Source: Anaerolineae bacterium
GTDB taxonomy: Bacteria > Chloroflexota > Anaerolineae > Aggregatilineales > Aggregatilineaceae
Length of the DNA: 5,297 nucleotides
Assembly: GCA_018056405.1 (NCBI GenBank)
Contig: JAGPFT010000240.1
Span: 1 to 5,297 of the forward strand
Direction of reading: 5' to 3'
Under the pieces are notes generated by a model that saw nothing but the letters and a program-made list of their open reading frames with translations, made no database searches and was not told the DNA's origin. Below, in pieces: positions 1 to 4,356 of this stretch; within the stretch, counting starts at the first letter, position 1; each line of letters starts with the position of its first letter. Both the position numbers and the translations under genes were made by a program.

Positions 1-35
1 TCTCCGCGTGTGGAGAGGGGATTGAGGGGTGAGGT
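1..35 (-). repeat. Palindromic intergenic repeat unit, copy A (possibly cut by the window edge)
   Basis: Read on the minus strand, this stretch matches bases 1636-1670 at 34 of 35 positions. Its 23-base core (12-34) begins CCTCACCCC and ends CCCCTCTCC, the form shared by all four copies in this window. It lies opposite in orientation to copy B at 234-268, so the two form an inverted pair about 200 bases apart. It belongs to a REP/MITE-like class of short dispersed repeats and encodes nothing. It may extend beyond the left edge. Confidence 0.75.
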
Positions 36-157
36 AAACCCGCGCAGCGGGCTTCTCAACCGGTCCCTCACAGAGCGCGCAGTGGTCGCAGAGAAAGCCT
101 CAGAGCTTTTCCGACTTTCCCCTCCGCACCCTCGTCATCTCAGCGGCTCAAGATCAC

Positions 158-213
158 TGCCCCAAAAAGCGAATGCACCCGCGGCGAAACGGGTGCATTC
201 GGATATTGGGGCA
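158..213. repeat. Two-tier 56-bp palindrome
   Basis: The outer arms TGCCCCAA (158-165) and TTGGGGCA (206-213) are perfectly complementary. The inner arms CGAATGCACCCG (170-181) and CGGGTGCATTCG (190-201) are also perfect. They are separated by a symmetric 4+4-base internal loop and closed by the 8-base loop CGGCGAAA. That gives 20 base pairs in total. The right half continues into repeat copy B and recurs at 1591; the left half does not recur there. No T-tract follows, so it is not a standard terminator. Confidence 0.85.
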
Positions 214-273
214 GGTGCAGAGATCGGTTACAGACCTCACCCCCCGGCCCCCTCTCCACACGCGGCGAGGGGG
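189..273 (+). repeat. Dispersed 85-bp repeat, copy B
   Basis: Aligns without gaps to 1591-1675 with 8 mismatches in 85 bases (about 91% identity). It comprises the right arm of the 158-213 palindrome, a linker around AGAGATCGGTT (219-229), then the core at 235-257 (CCTCACCCC...CCCCTCTCC), then a partly complementary CGGCGAGGGGG tail that can fold back on the core end. The 23-base core is identical to that of copy E (1711-1733, minus orientation). Confidence 0.85.
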
Positions 274-365
274 CGGCGAGGTCCACCAGCTCAGCCCCAG
301 CCTCTTTTGATGCGATTACCCTGCCATGAGGGATATTTCTTATGCACCTCTAACAAACGATGATC

Positions 366-371
366 TATAAT
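366..371 (+). promoter_or_regulatory. Probable -10 box of the zinc-ribbon gene
   Basis: A perfect TATAAT lies 43 bases before the ATG at 415, in a comparatively AT-rich patch between repeat copy B and the gene. No convincing -35 is seen at the usual distance; around 341-348 there is only weak similarity to TTGACA. Transcription would start near 378, giving a leader of roughly 37 bases. The call rests on the -10 match alone. Confidence 0.5.
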
Positions 372-414
372 AGGGGCTGGAAAAATGGGTGATGGTGTGT
401 TGAGGAGGCCCGGT

Positions 415-633
415 ATGCCGCTGTACGAATATCAGTGCACGGAGTGTGGGGTACGCTTCGAGCGCCACCAGCATTTCGGCGACGCTCCGATCACTACCTG
501 CCCAGAGTGCGACGGCGAGGTACGCCGCTTGATTGGACCGGTCGGCGTCATCTTCAAGGGGAGCGGCTTCTACGCTACCGACAGCCGCAAGAAATCCGAC
601 TCCAAGACCGAGACGGCGTCCGCCAGCGAGTGA
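415..633 (+). CDS. FmdB-family zinc-ribbon protein (72 aa)
   Basis: Small putative regulatory zinc-ribbon protein of the FmdB/CxxC_CxxC_SSSS type. What is seen: an N-terminal MPLYEYQC start, two zinc knuckles C8-x2-C11 (CTEC) and C29-x2-C32 (CPEC), then the family signature VIFKGSGFYATDSR at about 45-58, followed by a lysine/serine/acid-rich low-complexity tail. The length is typical. The ATG at 415 is chosen because GAGGAGG (402-408) lies 6 bases upstream and the family starts at MPxYEY; an in-frame ATG at 385 would add ten non-conserved residues. The family is named for FmdB, linked to amide-utilisation genes in Methylophilus, but the role of most members is unknown. A strong terminator follows, so the gene appears to be transcribed alone, converging on the HD gene. 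Confidence 0.92.
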   Translation: MPLYEYQCTECGVRFERHQHFGDAPITTCPECDGEVRRLIGPVGVIFKGSGFYATDSRKKSDSKTETASASE

Positions 634-675
634 TCCGGCGCGCGAGAGCGGCCCGCAGTCTGCTATGACCACACG

Positions 676-704
676 AACCAGACCCAGAGAGGGTCTGGTT
701 TTTT
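676..704 (+). terminator. Intrinsic terminator after the zinc-ribbon gene
   Basis: A perfect 10-bp stem, AACCAGACCC (676-685) and GGGTCTGGTT (691-700), closes a 5-base loop AGAGA. A run of six T (699-704) overlaps the stem base. It starts 42 bases past the zinc-ribbon stop codon. On the minus strand the same hairpin lacks a T-run, so it is a canonical terminator only for plus-strand transcription, though it may also hinder read-through from the converging HD gene. Confidence 0.9.
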
Positions 705-725
705 GTTGCGAGGCGCTGCCGCCCG

Positions 726-1367
726 TCAGGCTTCGCCGCGCACCTCGCGCTCCAGCCGGGCGAAGTACGCCGCCATGAACGCATGGCGCTCGCGGGCGAT
801 GGCTCGCCCGGTCTCCGTCTGCATCCGCTCGACAATGCGCGACAGCTTGTAGCTGAACTCGTGGCGCGGCGTGTGCTCCGCCCCGCCGCCGGGGTAGCCG
901 GGCGGGACTTCGCCCCATAGCTTCTGCCCGGTCATGCCGCCGTAAGCGTAGGCGCGCGCCACGCCAATCGCGCCGATGGCGTCCAGCTTGTCGGCATCGA
1001 AGACGACCTTCGCTTCGAGCGTCTGCGGCGCGATGGCGTTGCGGAAGCGATGCGCAGCGATGGCGTGCGCTACCGCCTCAATGAACGCTGGCGCGGGGGG
1101 CGGATCGAGTCTGCTCAGAATCTCGCGGGCCTGCTCAGCAGCCAAGACTGCATGATCGGCGATTTCGGCGTTGTGCACGTGGGCGAGGTGATCCTCGCCG
1201 GCGCGCTGGATGTCGTGCAGCAGCACTGCTGTCTCGACGACGGCCATATCCGCCCCTTCCGCCTGGCCGATGCGCCGGGCCAGGGCCAACACGCGCAGCA
1301 CATGATCGAAGTCGTGAACGGGGTCGCTGTCGTCGTAGAGCGTGCGGGCAAACTCGATGCTGATCAT
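726..1367 (-). CDS. HD-domain phosphohydrolase, YpgQ/YedJ-like (213 aa)
   Basis: Probable cytosolic metal-dependent nucleotide hydrolase. Characterised Bacillus YpgQ is a (d)NTP pyrophosphohydrolase; the substrate here is inferred from family only. What is seen: HDFDHVLRV at 18-26 supplies the first histidine (H22), LLHDI at 49-53 holds the HD pair H51-D52, FDADKLDAIGAIG at 123-135 supplies the distal aspartate (D126 or D124), followed by ARAYAYGG, and the subfamily tail RERHAFMAAYF sits at 192-202. All expected metal ligands are present and the length is normal. The ATG at 1367 is chosen because AGGAG (minus strand, 1376-1380) lies 8 bases upstream; a 44-codon in-frame extension to 1499 would run through the tRNA gene. 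It lies downstream of tRNA-Ser on the same strand with a terminator-like hairpin between them and no obvious promoter of its own. Confidence 0.9.
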   Translation of the reverse strand: MISIEFARTLYDDSDPVHDFDHVLRVLALARRIGQAEGADMAVVETAVLLHDIQRAGEDHLAHVHNAEIADHAVLAAEQAREILSRLDPPPAPAFIEAVAHAIAAHRFRNAIAPQTLEAKVVFDADKLDAIGAIGVARAYAYGGMTGQKLWGEVPPGYPGGGAEHTPRHEFSYKLSRIVERMQTETGRAIARERHAFMAAYFARLEREVRGEA

Positions 1368-1383
1368 GTGAGGCACTCCTCTG

Positions 1384-1417
1384 CAAATGAAACGGCAGGC
1401 GCGCAACCGCCTGCCGT
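1384..1417 (-). terminator. Terminator-like hairpin between tRNA-Ser and the HD gene
   Basis: On the minus strand, ACGGCAGGCG (1417-1408), a 6-base loop GTTGCG and CGCCTGCCGT (1401-1392) form a perfect 10-bp stem followed by TTTCATTT (1392-1385). It starts 13 bases after the tRNA 3' end, so it most likely ends the tRNA transcript. It also ends just 4 bases before the HD gene's ribosome-binding site, which makes partial read-through or attenuation plausible. The T-tract is interrupted, so efficiency may be moderate. Confidence 0.75.
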
Positions 1418-1430
1418 CTCTTCTACTCTG

Positions 1431-1523
1431 TGGCGGAGAGGGTGGGATTTGAACCCACGGAGCGGAATGTCCGCTCACGCGCTCTCCAGGCGCGCGCATT
1501 AGGCCAGACTATGCTACCTCTCC
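1431..1523 (-). tRNA. tRNA-Ser, anticodon GGA
   Basis: Full class II cloverleaf on the minus strand, 93 bases including an encoded CCA end (1433-1431). The acceptor stem is GGAGAGG with CCTCTCC. The D stem is GCAT with ATGC. The anticodon stem is CGCGC with GCGCG around the loop CTGGAGA, giving anticodon GGA, which reads UCC and UCU. The long variable arm GAGCGG-ACATT-CCGCTC is the hallmark of tRNA-Ser. The T arm is GTGGG-TTCAAAT-CCCAC. The discriminator base is G, as expected for serine. It has its own near-consensus promoter and a downstream hairpin terminator. Confidence 0.97.
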
Positions 1524-1548
1524 ACAATGGGGGTATTCAGTTGGGGCA

Positions 1549-1577
1549 ATTATAGCCGCGCCCCTGGCGAGGGTCAA
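1549..1577 (-). promoter_or_regulatory. Sigma-70-type promoter of tRNA-Ser
   Basis: On the minus strand, TTGACC (1577-1572) and TATAAT (1554-1549) are separated by exactly 17 bases. The -35 matches the consensus at five of six positions and the -10 at all six. Transcription should begin near 1542, giving a leader of about 19 bases before the mature tRNA at 1523. This is the strongest promoter seen in the window and the only evident one that could also serve the HD gene. Confidence 0.88.
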
Positions 1578-1590
1578 TACGCAGGGGGCC

Positions 1591-1675
1591 ACGGGTGCAT
1601 TCGGATTTGGGGGCAGGTGCAGAGATCGGTTGCAGACCTCACCCCTCGATCCCCTCTCCACACGCGGAGAGGGGA
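1591..1675 (+). repeat. Dispersed 85-bp repeat, copy D
   Basis: Near copy of 189-273 (77 of 85 bases identical). It carries the GGGTGCATTCGG arm and AGAGATCGGTT linker but lacks the complementary left arm found at 158-181. Its core is at 1637-1659. The core end CCCCTCTCC (1651-1659) pairs perfectly with GGAGAGGGG (1666-1674) across a 6-base loop. It sits 14 bases upstream of the tRNA-Ser -35 box and in direct orientation to copy B, so the two copies bracket the fmdB-like/HD/tRNA block. Confidence 0.85.
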
Positions 1676-1693
1676 CTTAACCACACCATGACT

Positions 1694-1738
1694 CCCCCTC
1701 TCCACCACGTGGAGAGGGGGCCGGGGGGTGAGGCTAAC
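1694..1738 (-). repeat. Palindromic repeat unit, copy E
   Basis: CCCCCTCTCCAC (1694-1705) and GTGGAGAGGGGG (1709-1720) form a perfect 12-bp stem with a 3-base loop. The core, read on the minus strand at 1733-1711, is identical to copy B's 23-base core. Copy E faces copy D head to head, 18 bases apart, so the D-E pair can fold into a larger inverted structure. It also lies about 65 bases downstream of the glutaredoxin stop codon and could act as a 3' stabilising hairpin, but it has no T-tract. Confidence 0.8.
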
Positions 1739-1785
1739 CAGACGCCATCTCAAGACATTCCCCGCTGCTGCCCGCCCCTGAAGGT

Positions 1786-2112
1786 CTACTTGAGGAAGCC
1801 GTGCTTGCGCAGCCAGTTCTCGAAGGTGATCTCGCCCGGCTCGGTGATCATGCTGCCCCGATCCACGTTGCGCGGGCTGTCACCGGTCAGCGGAGTCGGT
1901 TCCTCAAAGGGCAGGTCTTCGCCGGGGCGGGCGACGATGATCGTCGGCACCGATTTGAACCCCGTCCAGGCGATGACACGCTGCTCGGCAGCAGGGTCCT
2001 GGTCAATCAGAATCTCGCGGTAGGGGATATTCTCGCGCTCCAATACGCGCTTGGCGGTGCGGACGTAGGGACACGAGTTCGTCCGCGCGTACATGACCAG
2101 TTCGTAGTTCAC
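1786..2112 (-). CDS. Monothiol glutaredoxin-like protein (108 aa)
   Basis: Thioredoxin-fold protein of the glutaredoxin family. What is seen: a beta strand YELVMYAR (3-10), active-site motif C14-P-Y-V17, an amphipathic helix RTAKRVLERE, then YREILID and the cis-proline motif SVPTIIV (54-60, P56). Conserved glutaredoxins have CPYC; here the second cysteine is valine, so the protein is monothiol. The stretch after residue 62 lacks the usual GG-hook glutaredoxin end and is an extended tail rich in proline and acids, ending WLRKHGF. The GTG at 2112 is chosen because GGGGAGG (minus, 2124-2118) lies 5 bases upstream; a TTG at 2154 would overlap the preceding stop but has no supporting conservation. 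The start is 38 bases after the amidase stop, so co-transcription is likely. Likely role: glutathione- or other thiol-linked redox or iron-sulfur work; the substrate is unknown. Confidence 0.85.
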   Translation of the reverse strand: MNYELVMYARTNSCPYVRTAKRVLERENIPYREILIDQDPAAEQRVIAWTGFKSVPTIIVARPGEDLPFEEPTPLTGDSPRNVDRGSMITEPGEITFENWLRKHGFLK

Positions 2113-2150
2113 AGGTTCCTCCCCAGGTGAATGGCAGGCGCGGATGACTC

Positions 2151-3200
2151 TCAAGAGCCGGGCACGGGCGTCCCGGCGTCGTCTGGCAGCAGGAAGCAGC
2201 GAATGCCGTTGACGATGCCCTGAGCGATCAAGTCTTGCCGCTCAGTGAGAAAAGCGCGGTCGTTGCCCATGAAGCCGGTCTCGATGATGGCCGTCGGCGT
2301 GTCTATGGCGACCTCATCGAAGGTGTGGTATTCGGTCATATCGTAGGTGAGGCCGTAGTGCTGGGGCAGGCCGGTCGTCGCCGCGTACTGGCTGATCAGG
2401 CAGGCCAGCAACTTCTCGTCTTTGCCGCGCGTCGTCTGGCGGGCGGACGCCGACGCCGCGTTGAAGCCGGTGCCCGCTGCCCCGTAATCCTGGCAATCGT
2501 TGGTGTGGATCGAGACGAGCACATCGGCCTGGTAGTTGGTCAGGCGCGGGTCGAACTCAGTCAGCAAGTCCACCATGTAGCGTTCCTGGCTGAGCGTGGT
2601 CACTACCTGGCGCGCGACCGCCTCGTTGATCGAAAGTTCCGTCAGCCCGTCTGGGCACATAGCACCAGGGTCGGACTCAAAAGAGGGGTCTTGGGGGCGT
2701 CCGCTATGCCCGGCGATGATGCCGATGCGCACCTGATGCGCGTCGGTGGGCAGCGGCGAGGGCTGAATGGAGATGACGCGCTGCGTGGCCTGCACCTTGT
2801 TCAGCCCCGCGCGGAACTCGTCGGAGAAGAAGTTGGGCCGCGTCCACAGCGAGAAGATGGTCGAGACAAGCACCGCGGCGGCCACGACGATCAGCACATT
2901 GCGCACGGTGGTCCACCACACGCTGGCTGGCCCGCTCTGCGCAGGCGGGCGCGGAGGCGGGGCCGCCCGCCGGCCCAGGGGGAGCGACAGCGCCGGAGCA
3001 GGGGACGAGCCGCTGGCCGGCTCGAGCGGGAACGCTCCGGGCGGTGTCCCGTCCGAAGGATCGCGGGGGGGCAGGTCGAGCGCACCCGTGTCGAACGTCC
3101 ACACGGCGAAGTCATCTTCGTCCTCGTCGTGCCGCGCGTATTCCCTGGCAAGCGCCTCCAGCGGGTCGTCATCCCAGGTCAGATCGGTATCGTCGGCCAT
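2151..3200 (-). CDS. Membrane-anchored N-acetylmuramoyl-L-alanine amidase, amidase_3 family (349 aa)
   Basis: Zinc-dependent peptidoglycan hydrolase that cleaves the bond between N-acetylmuramic acid and L-alanine of the stem peptide. What is seen: an acidic then proline-rich N-terminal region (1-95), one hydrophobic helix VRNVLIVVAAAVLVSTIF (99-116), a short linker, then the catalytic domain from about 155. Zinc ligands fit H165 (IIAGHSG), E188 (LTELSIN) and H232 (VSIHTND); the catalytic glutamate fits E307 (IIETGFMGN). All four key positions are retained, so it should be active. The single helix without a signal cleavage site suggests a type II anchor with the enzyme outside the membrane. 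The ATG at 3200 is the only sensible start; its ribosome-binding site is weak (GGAA). It is followed by the glutaredoxin-like gene. Confidence 0.9.
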   Translation of the reverse strand: MADDTDLTWDDDPLEALAREYARHDEDEDDFAVWTFDTGALDLPPRDPSDGTPPGAFPLEPASGSSPAPALSLPLGRRAAPPPRPPAQSGPASVWWTTVRNVLIVVAAAVLVSTIFSLWTRPNFFSDEFRAGLNKVQATQRVISIQPSPLPTDAHQVRIGIIAGHSGRPQDPSFESDPGAMCPDGLTELSINEAVARQVVTTLSQERYMVDLLTEFDPRLTNYQADVLVSIHTNDCQDYGAAGTGFNAASASARQTTRGKDEKLLACLISQYAATTGLPQHYGLTYDMTEYHTFDEVAIDTPTAIIETGFMGNDRAFLTERQDLIAQGIVNGIRCFLLPDDAGTPVPGS

Positions 3201-3238
3201 GATTCCGTGCGTCTGTGCGGTTCGGTAGTCTGGCGCGA

Positions 3239-3267
3239 ATCTTAACGCACTCGGCGCAAAAGGGAAA
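3239..3267 (-). promoter_or_regulatory. Candidate promoter of the amidase gene
   Basis: On the minus strand, TTTCCC (3267-3262) and TAAGAT (3244-3239) are 17 bases apart and upstream of the amidase start. They match the sigma-70 consensus at three and four of six positions, so the call is weak. Spacing and position are right; nothing better is seen between the two divergent genes on this strand. Confidence 0.35.
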
Positions 3268-3313
3268 CTTCGCGGGCATGGGCCTCACCCCCAGCGCCAA
3301 GCGAGGGTGTGGT

Positions 3314-3346
3314 CCCGTAGGGGCGTATGGCCTACGCCCCTACGGG
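3314..3346. repeat. 14-bp-stem palindrome in the amidase/surE divergent region
   Basis: CCCGTAGGGGCGTA (3314-3327) and TACGCCCCTACGGG (3333-3346) form a perfect 14-bp stem with the 5-base loop TGGCC. It lies between the candidate amidase promoter and the surE promoter. No T-run follows on either strand. Its GTAGGGGCGTA/TACGCCCCTAC arms look like a mobile palindromic repeat rather than a protein-binding operator, but that is a judgement from form alone. Confidence 0.8.
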
Positions 3347-3399
3347 CAGGTTTCGCACGCCCGCGAACGCGCCCAGAGCTGTGATCCACCCTCTAGACG

Positions 3400-3408
3400 T
3401 GGTACAAT
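3400..3408 (+). promoter_or_regulatory. Extended -10 promoter element of surE
   Basis: TGGTACAAT is an extended -10 (TGn plus TACAAT, five of six to consensus) lying 45 bases before the surE ATG at 3454. A weak -35 (GTGATC, 3381-3386, three of six) sits 16 bases upstream, consistent with extended -10 promoters that tolerate poor -35 boxes. Transcription would begin near 3415. Confidence 0.6.
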
Positions 3409-3442
3409 GCGCGCCGCAGACCGCACACAGTTGGCGCAGCGC

Positions 3443-3448
3443 AGGTGA
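3443..3448 (+). promoter_or_regulatory. Ribosome-binding site that decides the surE start
   Basis: AGGTGA, part of the extended anti-16S complement (GGAGGTGATC), lies 5 bases before the ATG at 3454. An in-frame GTG at 3445 falls inside this site and has no site of its own, so the ATG is preferred. Confidence 0.7.
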
Positions 3449-3453
3449 CATCC

Positions 3454-4236
3454 ATGCACATCCTGGTCTCCAACGACGATGGTGTTCTTGCGCCGGGCAT
3501 CGTGGCCCTGGCCGAGGCCATGCTGCCCTTCGGCCAGGTGACGGTGATCGCGCCCCGCGAGAATCGCAGCGCAATCGGCCACCGCAAGACGATGCACAAG
3601 CCGCTGCGTATTGACCCCGTTTCCTTCCCGATCACGGGAGTCGCAGCCTTCGCCACGTCGGAGTCGCCGTCGGACTCGGTGGCGGTGGCCCTGCTGGGCT
3701 TCATCAAGGAGCCGATAGACCTGGTGGTGTCGGGCATCAATCGCGGGGCGAATATGGGCCAGGACCTGACCTACAGCGGCACCGTTTCCGCCGCGTTCGA
3801 GGCGGTGATCTGGCACAAGCCGGCCATCGCCTTCTCGCTGATTGATTACTCGGAAGAGGCCGATTACCGCCCGGCAGCGGCCATCGCCCGCCAGGTAGTC
3901 GCTCTGGGCCTGTACCGCAACCTGCCGCCGCTCACCCTGCTTAACGTGAACGTCCCCCCACTGCCGCTGGAGCAGATCAAGGGGTTCAAGGTCGTGCGAC
4001 AGGGGCTGCGCACCTACAACGACGCGCTGATCACGCGCATTGACCCCTACGGCCGGCCCTACTACTGGATCGGCGGCGAAGCCCCCAGCGGCGACATGAC
4101 CGAAGAAGGCACCGATCTGTGGGCCACGTACAACGGCTACGTCTCGCTGACGCCGATCCACCTGGACATGACCAGCTACGTCGTCATGCGTGATTTGCAG
4201 GCAGCAGGCGTCGAGCGCCTCGTGCCCGGCCAGTGA
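3454..4236 (+). CDS. surE: 5'/3'-nucleotidase SurE (260 aa)
   Basis: Cytosolic metal-dependent survival protein that dephosphorylates 5'- and 3'-nucleoside monophosphates; family members also act on short polyphosphate. What is seen: the N-terminal Rossmann-like motif ILVSNDDG with metal aspartates D8-D9, S39 in RENRSAIGH, N96 in the hallmark VSGINRGANMGQDLTYSGTV (91-111), LLNVNVP (162-168) and the C-terminal signature TDLWATYNGYVSLTPI (220-235). The length matches the family (about 250-260). All expected metal-site residues are present. It has its own extended -10 promoter, is divergent from the amidase gene, and is followed after 120 bases by the GDPD-like gene on the same strand. The usual Proteobacterial partner pcm is absent here. 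Confidence 0.97.
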   Translation: MHILVSNDDGVLAPGIVALAEAMLPFGQVTVIAPRENRSAIGHRKTMHKPLRIDPVSFPITGVAAFATSESPSDSVAVALLGFIKEPIDLVVSGINRGANMGQDLTYSGTVSAAFEAVIWHKPAIAFSLIDYSEEADYRPAAAIARQVVALGLYRNLPPLTLLNVNVPPLPLEQIKGFKVVRQGLRTYNDALITRIDPYGRPYYWIGGEAPSGDMTEEGTDLWATYNGYVSLTPIHLDMTSYVVMRDLQAAGVERLVPGQ

Positions 4237-4238
4237 TT

Positions 4239-4335
4239 GGTTCTTGGTGGTTGGTTTTTGGTGATTGGTTTCTGATAACGGCGGTTCGGTGGCAGGTGTG
4301 CCCTCCTGACAACCAACCACCAACCACCAACAACC
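4239..4335. repeat. Low-complexity TTGGT/ACCAA inverted repeat in the surE-GDPD spacer
   Basis: Bases 4239-4261 (GGTTCTTGGTGGTTGG...) and 4313-4335 (CCAACCACCAACC...) are complementary at 20 of 23 positions; two of the three mismatched positions are T opposite C. The left arm extends as irregular TTGGT units to about 4270, and the right arm as CCAAC units. Between them, 4262-4312 is ordinary mixed sequence. One arm is strongly T/G only, the other C/A only, unlike the surrounding genes. It may block or slow transcription between the two genes, but it has no terminator T-run. Confidence 0.75.
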
Positions 4336-4351
4336 TTCTCGTCGTCAGGAG
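4303..4351 (+). promoter_or_regulatory. Possible ribosome-site-sequestering stem before the GDPD gene
   Basis: CTCCTGAC (4303-4310) is a perfect 8-base complement of GTCAGGAG (4344-4351), which contains the AGGAG ribosome-binding site of the next gene. The 33-base loop is the C/A-rich arm of the neighbouring inverted repeat. If that arm pairs upstream with 4239-4261, this stem can form only as a pseudoknot, so the two folds would compete. The base pairing is seen; regulation is inferred. Confidence 0.4.
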
Positions 4352-4356
4352 ACTGC

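Larger units (their letters stand above)
1..384. other. Non-coding intergenic region with repeats, upstream of the zinc-ribbon gene
   Basis: No credible gene is visible here. A 117-codon open frame at 10-363 runs through the repeat units and palindrome, has no recognisable domain and no good ribosome-binding site. The region holds repeat copy A (1-35), a small CCCGC/GCGGG hairpin near 45-57, the two-tier palindrome at 158-213, repeat copy B (within 189-273) and a promoter-like -10 box at 366-371. Bases 60-157 show nothing I can interpret. Confidence 0.7.

Noticed and set aside
10..363. 117-codon open frame on the plus strand
   Set aside because: It crosses repeat copy A, the two-tier palindrome and copy B, has no recognisable motif and no ribosome-binding site; long open frames are common by chance in GC-rich DNA.
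385..414. Ten-codon N-terminal extension of the zinc-ribbon protein
   Set aside because: The ATG at 415 has GAGGAGG at ideal spacing and gives the family's usual MPLYEY start; the extension is not family-like.
1368..1499. 44-codon N-terminal extension of the HD protein
   Set aside because: It would be translated through tRNA-Ser and the terminator-like hairpin; the ATG at 1367 has its own AGGAG.
1..1738. Possible CRISPR array, given several similar repeats
   Set aside because: Copies alternate in orientation, are unevenly spaced and have no uniform spacers; no cas gene is present.
2113..2154. TTG start for the glutaredoxin overlapping the amidase stop
   Set aside because: The overlap looks like translational coupling, but the GTG at 2112 has a much better ribosome-binding site and the extra 14 residues do not resemble the family.
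2235..3245. 336-codon plus-strand open frame opposite the amidase
   Set aside because: It is the antisense shadow of a gene with all catalytic residues recognisable; its translation is arginine/glycine-rich without motifs.
3340..4323. 327-codon minus-strand open frame opposite surE
   Set aside because: Antisense shadow of a clear surE; its N-terminal part merely translates the TTGGT low-complexity repeat.
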